The notes under the pieces: generated by a model
Told to the model about the DNA's origin: nothing
Database searches by the model: none
Seen by the model: only the letters and a program-made list of their open reading frames with translations
Shown: in pieces, positions 34,898 to 43,316 of the stretch
Position numbering within the stretch: position 1 is the stretch's first letter
How the letters are laid out: the number at the start of each line of letters is the position of its first letter
Program-made: the position numbers and the translations under genes
Origin: Alistipes excrementigallinarum
Lineage (GTDB): Bacteria > Bacteroidota > Bacteroidia > Bacteroidales > Rikenellaceae
Length of the DNA: 64,000 nucleotides
Direction: 5' to 3'
Assembly: GCA_019112825.1 (NCBI GenBank)
Contig: DXIP01000014.1
Location: 1 to 64,000 of the forward strand

Positions 34898-36358
34898 TCA
34901 GAAGATTCCCGTCAACATGACCGACACCCCGTGGCGGCCGAAGGGGCGGGCCGCCGCCAGCTGACGGGCCCGCTGCGAGGCGCGGTGCTCCTCGTAGGTG
35001 TAGTCGAGCTGGAAGCGGAAGAAGCGCCAGGGGGTCCACAACAGCCCCAGCGTGTAGTTGTTCTGGCCGTAGCCGAGCTCCATATCCTCGTCGAAGGAGT
35101 CGTAGCGCACGACGGGAAAAAACTTCGCCGAGGCGCGCCACCCGCCCGCAAGGAACCACCCCTGGCTCCGCTGCCGGCGCAGAGGCTGTTCATCCCCGGC
35201 GGCGGCCACCTCCGTACGGCCCCAGATATACTCGCCGCGCAGCATGAAGCGCCCCCGGTCGTAGCGGCCCCCCGCACCGTAGCGCACGCGGCCGAGGCTC
35301 CGCTCGCCGTAGCGGCCCCAGTAGCCCGAGGCGGCAAGGAGCAGCCCCGCCGTCGGGCGGAGGGTCAGCCGCGCCACGACATCCTTCGAGCGGTTGCGGT
35401 CGTGCGCATTGATGCCCTCGCCGTTGAGCAGCGCGAGGTTGTAGCCGAGCAGGTGCTCCCCGCCGCGGCGGATGAAGCCACCGTAGAGGTGCCCGCCGAG
35501 GCCGCGTCCCGTCGAGGCGTGGCCGCTGATGTCGTTGAAGCCCATCAGGCGGATGAGCACCAGCGGGTAGTCGATGAACTCGACGCTGAAGGGGGGATAC
35601 TCCGTGTTCTCGATGGAGAAGGGGATTTTGAAGGCCCCCGCCTGGAGGTTGAGCTGTTCGAAGGGGCGGTAGCGCAGGAAGGCGTCGAGCAGCTGGGGAT
35701 GGGCCAGTTCGATGTGGAAGCGGTAGTCGAGCTGCGGGGCGAGGTCGCCCTGCAGGTCGAGTCGCACGCGCCGGACGAAGAACTCCGAGGTGCCGCGGTC
35801 GTGCCATTCGTAGCCCAGCTGCAGGTAGCCCGAGATGCGGGGCAGGCAGGCGCGGAGGCGCTCCAGCCGCGCGATGCGGCGCTCCAGAGCGGCAGGGTCC
35901 GCGGCGGAGGCCCGGGCGGAGTCCGGTTCGAGGGCGGCAGGACCTTGGGCGGAGCCCGGCTCCGGAGCGGCAGGCATGGGAGCGGCGGAGGTCGCCGGGT
36001 TGCCGGGGGCCGCCGGGGAGGAATCGGCCGGAGGAGCCGGGACCGGAGGAGCCGGGACCGGAGCGGCAGCGGGGGCTGTCTTCGGAGCGGCGGCAGGGTC
36101 CGGAACTGCGGGTGACTCCGGGGCGCCGGTCGTCTCCGGGGCATCCGGAACTTCCGGGGCCGGCAGAGCGGCCGGGGCAGCCGCGACAGCCACGGATTCG
36201 GCAGCCGGCGGAGCCCCCGCAAGGGGGCGAATCGGCGCATCGGTATGGAGTCGGGAGGGAAGGGGGTTGCCGGGACGGAGCTCATGCGCGAAGCATCCGG
36301 CCGGCCGAGCACTGCAACAAACCGCACACGCAAAGAGTGCGAGGAGGTGGTTTTTCAT
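34898..36358 (-). CDS. OprO/OprP-like outer-membrane porin with Pro/Ala-rich N-terminus
   Basis: A 486-residue exported protein (signal MKNHLLALFACAVCCSARPAGCFA). Residues about 45-155 are almost only Pro, Ala, Glu, Ser and Gly (PVPAPPVPAPPADSSPAAP), followed by a short coiled-coil-like segment (AALERRIARLERLRACL). A 16-strand-type barrel follows (GYLQLGYEWHDRGTSEFFVRRVRLDLQG to WRFFRFQLDYTYEEH, ending in SVMLTGIF with a C-terminal Phe). The order coiled coil then barrel fits the polyphosphate-selective porin family, in which the coiled coil trimerises. The Pro/Ala stretch is much longer than usual and contains 15-bp DNA repeats near 36031-36064. Phosphate as substrate is only a family guess. 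Confidence 0.85.
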   Translation of the reverse strand: MKNHLLALFACAVCCSARPAGCFAHELRPGNPLPSRLHTDAPIRPLAGAPPAAESVAVAAAPAALPAPEVPDAPETTGAPESPAVPDPAAAPKTAPAAAPVPAPPVPAPPADSSPAAPGNPATSAAPMPAAPEPGSAQGPAALEPDSARASAADPAALERRIARLERLRACLPRISGYLQLGYEWHDRGTSEFFVRRVRLDLQGDLAPQLDYRFHIELAHPQLLDAFLRYRPFEQLNLQAGAFKIPFSIENTEYPPFSVEFIDYPLVLIRLMGFNDISGHASTGRGLGGHLYGGFIRRGGEHLLGYNLALLNGEGINAHDRNRSKDVVARLTLRPTAGLLLAASGYWGRYGERSLGRVRYGAGGRYDRGRFMLRGEYIWGRTEVAAAGDEQPLRRQRSQGWFLAGGWRASAKFFPVVRYDSFDEDMELGYGQNNYTLGLLWTPWRFFRFQLDYTYEEHRASQRARQLAAARPFGRHGVSVMLTGIF

Positions 36359-37006
36359 GGTATTGGTGCTTTGGGGTGACAAATGAAGGAAATTCCGCGC
36401 AATATTCCAACCGGGACCGGCACTTTCGGCCTCCATTCCGGCCAAAAGGGAGGCAAACGCCCCCTGTCCGCCGCGGCGGGCCGGCAAATGGAGAAACCGG
36501 CGGGTCAATGGGAATGGCCGGCGGGAAGAAGAGACCGGCGCAGCAACCGGTCGAAACCGGTGGCCCCGGGAGGCGGCGGGTCGGCGTCGGCGGCGGGTCA
36601 GCGGGCGCCGGCAAAAAAGACACCCCGGAGCGGCACTCCGGGGTGTCGACGGACAAGCCGTCTTCAACACAATACTTATGATACTTAAATACTGATTTTT
36701 CCAGTCGTCTGCTGCCGCCGGACGCTGCCGGCTGCCGCGCTTTTCCAATTTTCGGGCCGCATTGCTCCAACTCCGGGTCGTTCCCAAATTCGGGCCGCTC
36801 CCGACACCGGGATTGGTCGCCACTTTTTCAGTTTTTGGGCCGCCACCCTCCAATCCGGGCCGCCTGCTTCCTTGCGCCGGCCCGGCCAAACTTCGGGCCA
36901 TCCATCGCGGTCCTGCCAAGTTCCGGACCATCCATGCACCAGCCCCGCCAAGTTCCGGGCGGTCCAGTTCGGCACCCCAATCTCCGGCCCCCGGGCCCCC
37001 GCCGCG
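36359..37006. other. Gap between the porin and glsB genes
   Basis: No gene seen. It contains the likely glsB terminator and, at 36735-36995, a field of diverged repeats built on ccaagttccgggcc, ttcgggccatccat and related words. An AT-rich word, atacttatgatacttaaatact, lies at about 36670-36692. Confidence 0.55.
36613..36647 (-). terminator. Intrinsic terminator, likely of glsA-glsB
   Basis: gacaccccggag (36619-36630) pairs with ctccggggtgtc (36636-36647); on the minus strand six T follow. It lies about 360 bases past glsB. Confidence 0.8.
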
Positions 37007-38005
37007 CTACTCGCCGCTGCGCACCTTGCGGTTGATGCGCTGCAGATGCTCGTGCAGCCGCTCGCGGAACCGCTCGCGACGCTGCTTGAGGTTCGCCTGC
37101 CACCCCTGCCAGCGGGTGTAGCGCTCGCGCTTCTCGGGGTAGATGTCGGGAATCGTCACCAGAATGCCCGTCTCCTCCACCCCGCCGAAGTCGGGGTTCG
37201 AGACCGTATCGAAGACCCGCATCGTCGGCGAGAGGTTCATGTAGGCGTTGATGAGCGGCGGAATCGTCTCGTCGAACTCGCGGATTTTCTGCAACAGAAT
37301 CCGGTAGTTCTCCGCATAGTCGCTCCCCGTGAAGAACTCCTCGTAGTAGGGGTCGTCCAGGTCGAGCTGCAGCGGGTGGATGGCCGTCACCAGATGGTCG
37401 CGGTCGGGGAAGTAGCGCCGCAGGAACCAGATGAGGGCGTTGCGTGCCACGGACTTGTAGGTCGTATACATGGTCACCTTGCCGAAGAGGTACTTCGCCT
37501 GGGGGTTGAGCACGATGAGGGCGCCCAGTCCGTCCCAGAGGTTGTCGAGCGCGTAGATGCTCTTGCGGTTGGCCCGCGCCTGGTAGGAGCGCTGCACGAA
37601 CGAGCGCCCCAGCTCGATGGTATAGGGAAGGTAGTCGCGCCGGAACTGCTCGCTGAAGCGGAAGTAGTGCTCGGTCGAGAGGTGGCGCGGATGCTCCGAC
37701 GTGCAAACGATGAAGCGGTAGCCACCCACTATCTCCTCGGCGTGGGGGTCCCACACGATGAGCTGGTAGTAGCCGTCCGGTGCGAGGTCCTCCTCGTCGA
37801 TGTCCACCTCGAGCCCCGTGCCGCCGCCGGCGATGCGGAAGGCCTCCTCGCGCAGGCGCCCCACCTCGCGCATCAGCGCCGGACACTCCGAGGCCGCAAA
37901 GATGTAGATTTCGTTCGAGGCCTTGTTCGTATCGCGGTACTTGCGTTCGGGGGTCAGCTCGGCCCGCAACAGTGCCCGGTCGACGGGTGGAATAATCGGT
38001 TGCAT
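37007..38005 (-). CDS. glsB: Glycine N-acyltransferase of glycine-lipid synthesis (GlsB-like)
   Basis: A 332-residue protein of the GNAT-like acyl-ACP N-acyltransferase family (Acetyltransf_5, formerly called hemolysin). The conserved parts are ASNEIYIFAASECPALMREVGRLREEAF, EIVGGYRFIVC, IELGRSFVQRSYQ and LDNLWDGLGALI. In Bacteroides thetaiotaomicron the adjacent genes glsB and glsA make N-acyloxyacyl glycine lipids: GlsB adds a 3-hydroxy fatty acid to glycine and GlsA adds the second acyl chain. The same pairing is seen here, 75 bases apart. A TATTTTTG on the minus strand (38067-38074) could give glsB its own promoter. Confidence 0.85.
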   Translation of the reverse strand: MQPIIPPVDRALLRAELTPERKYRDTNKASNEIYIFAASECPALMREVGRLREEAFRIAGGGTGLEVDIDEEDLAPDGYYQLIVWDPHAEEIVGGYRFIVCTSEHPRHLSTEHYFRFSEQFRRDYLPYTIELGRSFVQRSYQARANRKSIYALDNLWDGLGALIVLNPQAKYLFGKVTMYTTYKSVARNALIWFLRRYFPDRDHLVTAIHPLQLDLDDPYYEEFFTGSDYAENYRILLQKIREFDETIPPLINAYMNLSPTMRVFDTVSNPDFGGVEETGILVTIPDIYPEKRERYTRWQGWQANLKQRRERFRERLHEHLQRINRKVRSGE

Positions 38006-38080
38006 CAGCGTTTGGGATATCGTCCGCCGCAGCCCGCGGGTAGGCGGCGGATTATACTTTACGGCACAAAAATAGGTATT

Positions 38081-38914
38081 TTATCGCTTTTTCTCCCCTG
38101 CGTCGAGGCTATTTTTCAAAAAATAGGTCTTTTTGCGTACGAACTCCACCTGTTCGCGGAGCGACCCCGCCGCCTGGAGCTCCGTCATGCGGAGCGGCTC
38201 GCCGAAGCGGATGCGGAAGTGTTTGCCCCCCTGGGAGAACATCTCGTCGGGGAGCCAGAGCATCTCGATGTTGAACTTGATGCCCAGCGCCTTGCGCAGC
38301 GAGGCCACGCGGTAGAAGAAGTTCGACAGCTCGCCCTCGACGAAGACCGGGACCACCTGCCGCTGCGAGGCGTAGGCCTTCTTCAGGAAGTTGGGCTTCC
38401 ACGGAAGGTCGCACACCTGCCCCCCGATGCGGCGCGAGCAGAGCCCCGCCGGGAAGGTCAGAATCGGCCGCTCGCCCATGAACTCCTCCTCGTAGCGGCG
38501 CGCATAGGCGGCGCTCTGCGCCCCGTGCTTGTTGACGGGAATCCAGAGCGGCCGCAGCGGCTCGAGGTGCATGAGCAGGTCGTTGACCACCACGCGCGCA
38601 TCGCCGAAGCGGCCAATCAGCTCGTCGGCCAGCATCATGCCGTCCATGCCGCCGAAGGGGTGGTTCGAGACGAAGAGGTAGCGCCCCGCGGGGTCGAGCC
38701 GCTCGAGCCCCTCGGAGGAGTAGGTGACCCCCCAGGTGCGGAAGCAGGCGTGGATGAACTCCCGCGGAGGGAGCTCCCAGAAGGTGCGCAGGATGTAGTT
38801 GATATCCTCCTCGTGGATGGTGCGGCGCAGCCACCGCAGGGCGAAGCCCGGAAGGTGGCGGGCCAGCGAGGGGGCCTTCTCCGCGAGGACGCGGGCTATG
38901 TCGATTTCGGCCAT
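38081..38914 (-). CDS. glsA: O-acyltransferase of glycine-lipid synthesis (GlsA-like, PlsC fold)
   Basis: A 277-residue membrane-associated acyltransferase. The catalytic block VSNHPFGGMDGMMLA has His and Asp separated by five residues, one more than in classic PlsC (H-x4-D), as in the branch linked to lipid-amino-acid synthesis. FPAGLCSRRIGG and PVFVEGELSNFFYRV are the acceptor-side motifs. With glsB downstream the expected job is esterifying the hydroxyl of N-acyl glycine. The start MAEIDIARVL is the only good ATG. A TATCTTTG promoter element lies 93 bases upstream. Confidence 0.85.
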   Translation of the reverse strand: MAEIDIARVLAEKAPSLARHLPGFALRWLRRTIHEEDINYILRTFWELPPREFIHACFRTWGVTYSSEGLERLDPAGRYLFVSNHPFGGMDGMMLADELIGRFGDARVVVNDLLMHLEPLRPLWIPVNKHGAQSAAYARRYEEEFMGERPILTFPAGLCSRRIGGQVCDLPWKPNFLKKAYASQRQVVPVFVEGELSNFFYRVASLRKALGIKFNIEMLWLPDEMFSQGGKHFRIRFGEPLRMTELQAAGSLREQVEFVRKKTYFLKNSLDAGEKKR

Positions 38915-39006
38915 TTCGGACTGTTTTTTTCACGCTTCCGCCGTACGGGAGCGGAGCCGCACGGCCGCAGGGCGACCGGCAGCCGGGTCGGAAAAATTTA
39001 TATCGG

Positions 39007-39045
39007 CAAAGATAAACATTCTTCGGGAAAAAGTCGCTACCTTTA
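39007..39045. promoter_or_regulatory. Divergent promoter region of glsA and the dcw cluster
   Basis: On the minus strand TATCTTTG (39007-39014) points at glsA. On the plus strand TACCTTTA (39038-39045), one base off consensus, points at rsmH 23 bases away. Neither has a perfect upstream TTTG. Confidence 0.5.
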
Positions 39046-39067
39046 CACCCAAATCGACCATAGCGAA

Positions 39068-40018
39068 ATGGCTGCTCCGCAATACCACGTACCCGTCCTG
39101 CTCGAGGAGTCGGTCGGGCTGCTCGACATCGACCCCCGAGGCACCTACGCCGACCTGACCTTCGGCGGCGGAGGGCACTCGCGCCGCATCCTCGCCGCAC
39201 TGGGGCCCGAAGGGCGGCTCTACGCCTTCGACCAGGACCGCGACACGCGCGCCAACTGCCCCGACGACGGGCGGTTCCACTACGTCGAGAGCAACTTCCG
39301 CTTCCTGCGCGGGGCGCTGCGGCTGCGCGGCGTCGTGCAGGTCGACGGCATTCTGGCCGACCTGGGGGTCTCGTCGCACCACTTCGACGACCTCGAGCGG
39401 GGCTTCTCGTTCCGCGGCGAGGCGCCGCTCGACATGCGGATGAACCAGCGGGGACACCTGACGGCGGCCGACGTGGTCAACGGCTACACCAACGCCGAGC
39501 TGACGCGTCTGCTGCGCGACTGGGGCGAGCTGGAGACCCCCTGGAAGATTGCCAACTGCATCGAGCGGGCACGCGCCGGGGAGCCCATCCGCACCACCGC
39601 GCAGCTGGTTGCGGCGGTGCGTCCCTGCACCCCCCGCAAGGAGGAGGCGAAGTTCCTCACCAAGCTCTTCCAGGCGCTCCGCATCGAGGTCAACGGCGAG
39701 ATGGAGGCGCTCAAGATGGCGCTCGAGCAGAGCCTCAAGGTGCTGCGTCCGGGCGGGCGGCTGGTGGTCATCTCCTACCACTCGCTCGAGGACCGGCTGG
39801 TGAAGAACTTCATGCGCAGCGGCAACTTCGAGGGGCGCGTCGAGAAGGACTTCTTCGGGCGGAGCCTCACCCCCTTCGAGCCGCTCACCCGCAAGGCGGT
39901 GACCCCCTCGGACGAGGAGCTGGCACGCAACCCCCGTTCGCGTTCGGCCCGGCTGCGGGCGGCCGTCAAGCGGGCGGATATCCCCGGCGAGGCGGCCAGC
40001 GAGCAGGAAAGCCGATAG
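39068..40018 (+). CDS. rsmH: 16S rRNA (cytosine-N4) methyltransferase RsmH
   Basis: A 316-residue SAM-dependent enzyme that methylates N4 of C1402 in 16S rRNA, and usually the first or second gene of the dcw cluster. YHVPVLLEESVGLL, DLTFGGGGHSRRIL (SAM loop), DGILADLGVSSHHFDDLERGFSF, the inserted helical domain and ISYHSLEDRLVKNFMR are all conserved. ATG at 39068 begins the conserved N-terminus. mraZ, which often precedes it, is missing; glsA occupies the upstream side. Confidence 0.96.
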   Translation: MAAPQYHVPVLLEESVGLLDIDPRGTYADLTFGGGGHSRRILAALGPEGRLYAFDQDRDTRANCPDDGRFHYVESNFRFLRGALRLRGVVQVDGILADLGVSSHHFDDLERGFSFRGEAPLDMRMNQRGHLTAADVVNGYTNAELTRLLRDWGELETPWKIANCIERARAGEPIRTTAQLVAAVRPCTPRKEEAKFLTKLFQALRIEVNGEMEALKMALEQSLKVLRPGGRLVVISYHSLEDRLVKNFMRSGNFEGRVEKDFFGRSLTPFEPLTRKAVTPSDEELARNPRSRSARLRAAVKRADIPGEAASEQESR

Positions 40019-40205
40019 CTGCGAGGCAGCCGGGAAAAGAGAAGAAGGCCGGCAAGCAGGAAGGCCGGTGAAAGAAACGGGCCGGCGCGGCCTATAAAAA
40101 AAATAATAGAAAACGAGAGGAGGCGGGAGGCGCCCGGCAGAGAGACTGCGGAGCCGCACCCCGCCGACCGCACGAGAGATAAGAGATAAAGAGAGACGAC
40201 CCGCC

Positions 40206-40718
40206 ATGATGCAGGACCACGAATTCGACCCCGTAACCCCCGAGGAGCTCGCCGAGCGCGAGCGCGAGGCGGAACTTGCACGCAAGATTCGCCGCGAGGT
40301 GGTGCGCATCCAGCGGGGCGAGGCCGACGAGGAGCTGCGCGAGGATGCCGAACGCGAAGAGGCCGAGCGCCGCGAACGCGAAGAGGCCGAGGAGCGGGCG
40401 CGCAAACGCGCCTCGAGCACCATCCGCCAGCTCATCTCGGGCACCATCCTGCTGCGCAAGGAGGCCTCGGAGGCCTACCCCTACCTGCTCAGCATCGCGG
40501 GGATGTTCTTCCTGAGCATCGTGGTGATGTTCTGGTCGCTGCACCTCGACCGCCGCTATTCGCAGCTCGAACGCGAAGTGCAGATGCTGCGCGAGCGCTC
40601 GGTGCGCCTCCAGCAGCAGCGCTTCCGCGTGACGACCCATTCGGCCGTCGTCGAACAGCTGCGCCAGCGCGGCATCGAACTCTACGACCCGACGGTTCCG
40701 GGCGAAATCATCGAATAA
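40206..40718 (+). CDS. ftsL: FtsL-like division protein with long charged N-terminus
   Basis: A 170-residue bitopic protein. A charged helix of about 75 residues (LAEREREAELARKIRREVVR, EREEAERREREEAEERARKRAS) precedes one membrane helix (YPYLLSIAGMFFLSIVVMFWSLH) and a short periplasmic coiled coil (YSQLEREVQMLRERSVRLQQQ), the FtsL layout. Its place between rsmH and ftsI is that of ftsL in other dcw clusters. Sequence similarity to FtsL is weak as usual, so the call rests on topology and position. ATG 40209 is an equal start. Confidence 0.8.
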   Translation: MMQDHEFDPVTPEELAEREREAELARKIRREVVRIQRGEADEELREDAEREEAERREREEAEERARKRASSTIRQLISGTILLRKEASEAYPYLLSIAGMFFLSIVVMFWSLHLDRRYSQLEREVQMLRERSVRLQQQRFRVTTHSAVVEQLRQRGIELYDPTVPGEIIE

Positions 40719-40724
40719 ACGGCC

Positions 40725-42986
40725 ATGAAGGAGGTACACTCACCCATCAAGAAGGACATCCTGCTGCGGGTCCGGCTGCTCTACGTGCTCTTCATCGCCG
40801 TGGCGGCCGTCGTGCTGCTGCGCCTCATCTGGGTGCAGCTCTTCAGCCGCGAGGTGGCCTACAACGCCGACCGCCTCTCGAGCCGCATCTTCACCGAGGA
40901 GGTCATCCCCGCCCAGCGGGGCAGCATCCTGGCCCGCAACGGCGAGCCGCTGGCCACCTCGATTTTCCGCTACCAGGCCGCCTTCGACTTCGGCAGCCCG
41001 GGACTCGACTCGCTGAAGAGCTTCCACGAGCAGAGCGACTCGCTGGCCAAGCTGCTCGCCGCCTTCTTCCGCGACAAGCCCGCCTCGGAGTACCGCCGCT
41101 TCTTCCGCGCCGAGCATGCCCGCCGCTACCGGCTGGTCAACGCCCGCGAGACCACCTACCTCCGCTCCACGGGCTTTCTGGGGCGGCTCATCGACCGCCT
41201 GCGCGGCGAGGAGTACATCACGCGCCGCATCTACGACACGCTGCGCGACCACACCCCCGTCAACATCTTCCCGCGCGAGGTCGACCGCGCCGAGTGGGAG
41301 ACGCTGCGCCGCTACCCGCTGCTCAACTGGAACATGGGCATGGTCTACACGCTCGTCGAGCGCGACGAGCGCATCTATCCCCAGGGCGAGCTGGCCCGCC
41401 GTACGGTCGGCCTGACGGGTGACCGCGGCAACTACGGCATCGAGGATGCCTACCGCGAGGAGCTGGCCGGACACGACGGCCGTGCCGTGCGGCAGCGCAT
41501 CGCCCGCGGCTTCTACGGCCGCGTGGCGGGCAAGGGCAACGAGGAGCCGCTCGACGGCGCCGACGTGGTGACGACGCTCGACCTGGACCTTCAGGATGTA
41601 GCCGACAAGGCGCTGCGCCAGCAGCTCGAGGCGCAGAACGCCATCTGGGGGACCACCATCGTCATGGAGACGCGCACGGGCGAGATTCTGGCCATGGCCA
41701 ACCTCGGGCGCGCGGGCGGCGAGGGGAACTTCGCCGAGCGCGAGAACTACGCCCTGGGGCGCAGCATGGAGCCCGGCTCGACCTTCAAGCTCGCCTCGAT
41801 GCTGCTGCTGCTCGACGACGCCGGCATGTCGCCCCACAAGGAGTACGACACCCACAACGGCGACCCGGTCACCGTGGGCCCGGCGCGCAACATCCGCGAC
41901 TCGCACCGCGGCGACCGCGTCATCGACTTCCGCCGCGCGGTGGCCTCGTCGTCGAACGTCTACTTCGCCGAGGCGGTCTGGGAGCACTACGGAGCCACGG
42001 GCAAGAAGATGGATTACAGCAACTTCCTCCACGAGCAGCTCCACCTGGGGCAGACCGTCGGGCTGGAGCGGCTGGGCGAGCGCAAGCCCTCCATCACGCG
42101 CGACTGGAAGGTGCCCGACCCGGGCGTGATGCTCGTCAAGATGAGCTACGGCTACCGCGTGCGGCTGGCCCCCATCCAGATGCTCACCTTCTACAACGCC
42201 ATCGCCAACGGCGGCAAGATGATATCGCCGGTGCTGGTGCGCGAGCTGCGGCGCGGCGACGAGGTGGTGCGCCGCTTCGGGAGCGAGACCATCGAGAGCC
42301 GCATCTGCTCGCACGAGACGCTGCGCGAGGTGACGCGCGACCTCGAGGAGGTCTGCCGCACGGGTACGGCCAGCCAGTTCTTCCGCGACTCGACGCGCTA
42401 CCGCGTGGCCGCCAAGACCGGCACGGCGCAGATTACCGACAGCCGCATGGGGGGACGCTACTACCTGGGGTCGATGATTGCCTTCTTCCCCTCCGACGAG
42501 CCGCGCTACACGGTGCTGACCACCATCGAGACCCGCGCCCAGCCGGGCAAGGCCTACTACGGCGGGCCGCTGGCCGGGCCGGTGGTCAAGCGGATGGTCG
42601 ACTACATCTCGAACCGCGAGCAGGAGTGGCACGGCCGCGTGGAGCGGGGCGGCGAGCGGCGCTACCCCGAGCACATCAAGGGGGGCAGCATCGAACAGCT
42701 CCGTGAAGTGGCGGGCGAGCTCTCGCGCAACGTCCGCAGCGAGAGCCGCCACGGCTGGGGCCGCGCCACGGTCGACAGCACCGCGCGCGTCCACATCGCG
42801 GAGCTCGAGACGCAGCGCAGCGTCATGCCCGACGTGCGGGGCATGGGGCTCAAGGATGCCCTCTTCCTGCTCGAGTCGCAGGGGCTGCGCGTCGCCTTTA
42901 CGGGCGAGGGTTCGGTGCGCCGCCAGAGCATCCCGCCCGGGACGCACGTTGCGCCGGGAGCGACGGTCTCCATCGCGCTGCAGTAG
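40725..42986 (+). CDS. ftsI: Division transpeptidase FtsI (PBP3 class) with C-terminal PASTA domain
   Basis: A 753-residue class B penicillin-binding protein that cross-links septal peptidoglycan. An N-terminal membrane helix (LLYVLFIAVAAVVLLRLIWVQLF) is followed by the dimerisation domain (AQRGSILARNGEPLATS). The transpeptidase has S352-T-F-K355 (nucleophile), the SSN motif at 409-411 and K564-T-G. A C-terminal PASTA domain (VMPDVRGMGLKDALFLLESQGLRVAFTGEG) is common in Bacteroidota. It starts six bases after ftsL. Confidence 0.95.
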   Translation: MKEVHSPIKKDILLRVRLLYVLFIAVAAVVLLRLIWVQLFSREVAYNADRLSSRIFTEEVIPAQRGSILARNGEPLATSIFRYQAAFDFGSPGLDSLKSFHEQSDSLAKLLAAFFRDKPASEYRRFFRAEHARRYRLVNARETTYLRSTGFLGRLIDRLRGEEYITRRIYDTLRDHTPVNIFPREVDRAEWETLRRYPLLNWNMGMVYTLVERDERIYPQGELARRTVGLTGDRGNYGIEDAYREELAGHDGRAVRQRIARGFYGRVAGKGNEEPLDGADVVTTLDLDLQDVADKALRQQLEAQNAIWGTTIVMETRTGEILAMANLGRAGGEGNFAERENYALGRSMEPGSTFKLASMLLLLDDAGMSPHKEYDTHNGDPVTVGPARNIRDSHRGDRVIDFRRAVASSSNVYFAEAVWEHYGATGKKMDYSNFLHEQLHLGQTVGLERLGERKPSITRDWKVPDPGVMLVKMSYGYRVRLAPIQMLTFYNAIANGGKMISPVLVRELRRGDEVVRRFGSETIESRICSHETLREVTRDLEEVCRTGTASQFFRDSTRYRVAAKTGTAQITDSRMGGRYYLGSMIAFFPSDEPRYTVLTTIETRAQPGKAYYGGPLAGPVVKRMVDYISNREQEWHGRVERGGERRYPEHIKGGSIEQLREVAGELSRNVRSESRHGWGRATVDSTARVHIAELETQRSVMPDVRGMGLKDALFLLESQGLRVAFTGEGSVRRQSIPPGTHVAPGATVSIALQ

Positions 42987-43316
42987 CGGCCGGGGAGGGA
43001 GACAAGGAGCCGAGAGGGCTTGATGGGGGGCCGACCGGAGCCGGCACGATAAAAGGAAGCGCCGGGGCCGGGCCCAATAAAGAAACCGGACGGAGCCGAG
43101 TGGCACAACCCGGACGCCGGGGCCGGAGAGGACCGAAAAAAAACGCCGGGCCGGGTGCGGGACAAAGGCCGCAAACACCGCCGGGGTCGGAGAAGAATAC
43201 CCCACTGCCGGGACCGAGAGGGTCGGAAAAACGCCGGGTGCGGAACAAAGACTGCAGCCACCCCGGGGCGGCGGATTGAAACGAACGATTGTCAGTAAAA
43301 ACTGAAGCAACATACG
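42987..43316. repeat. Gap inside the dcw cluster with a diverged repeat pair
   Basis: Two related blocks lie at about 43121-43186 and 43208-43265, sharing cggaaaaacgccggg and gtgcgggacaaag words. No gene or clear terminator is seen, so ftsI and murE may still be co-transcribed. Confidence 0.55.

Noticed and set aside
36872..39067. An open frame running in the plus direction through glsB and glsA into rsmH
   Set aside because: The part before 39068 is antisense to two recognisable acyltransferase genes; only the RsmH part is real.
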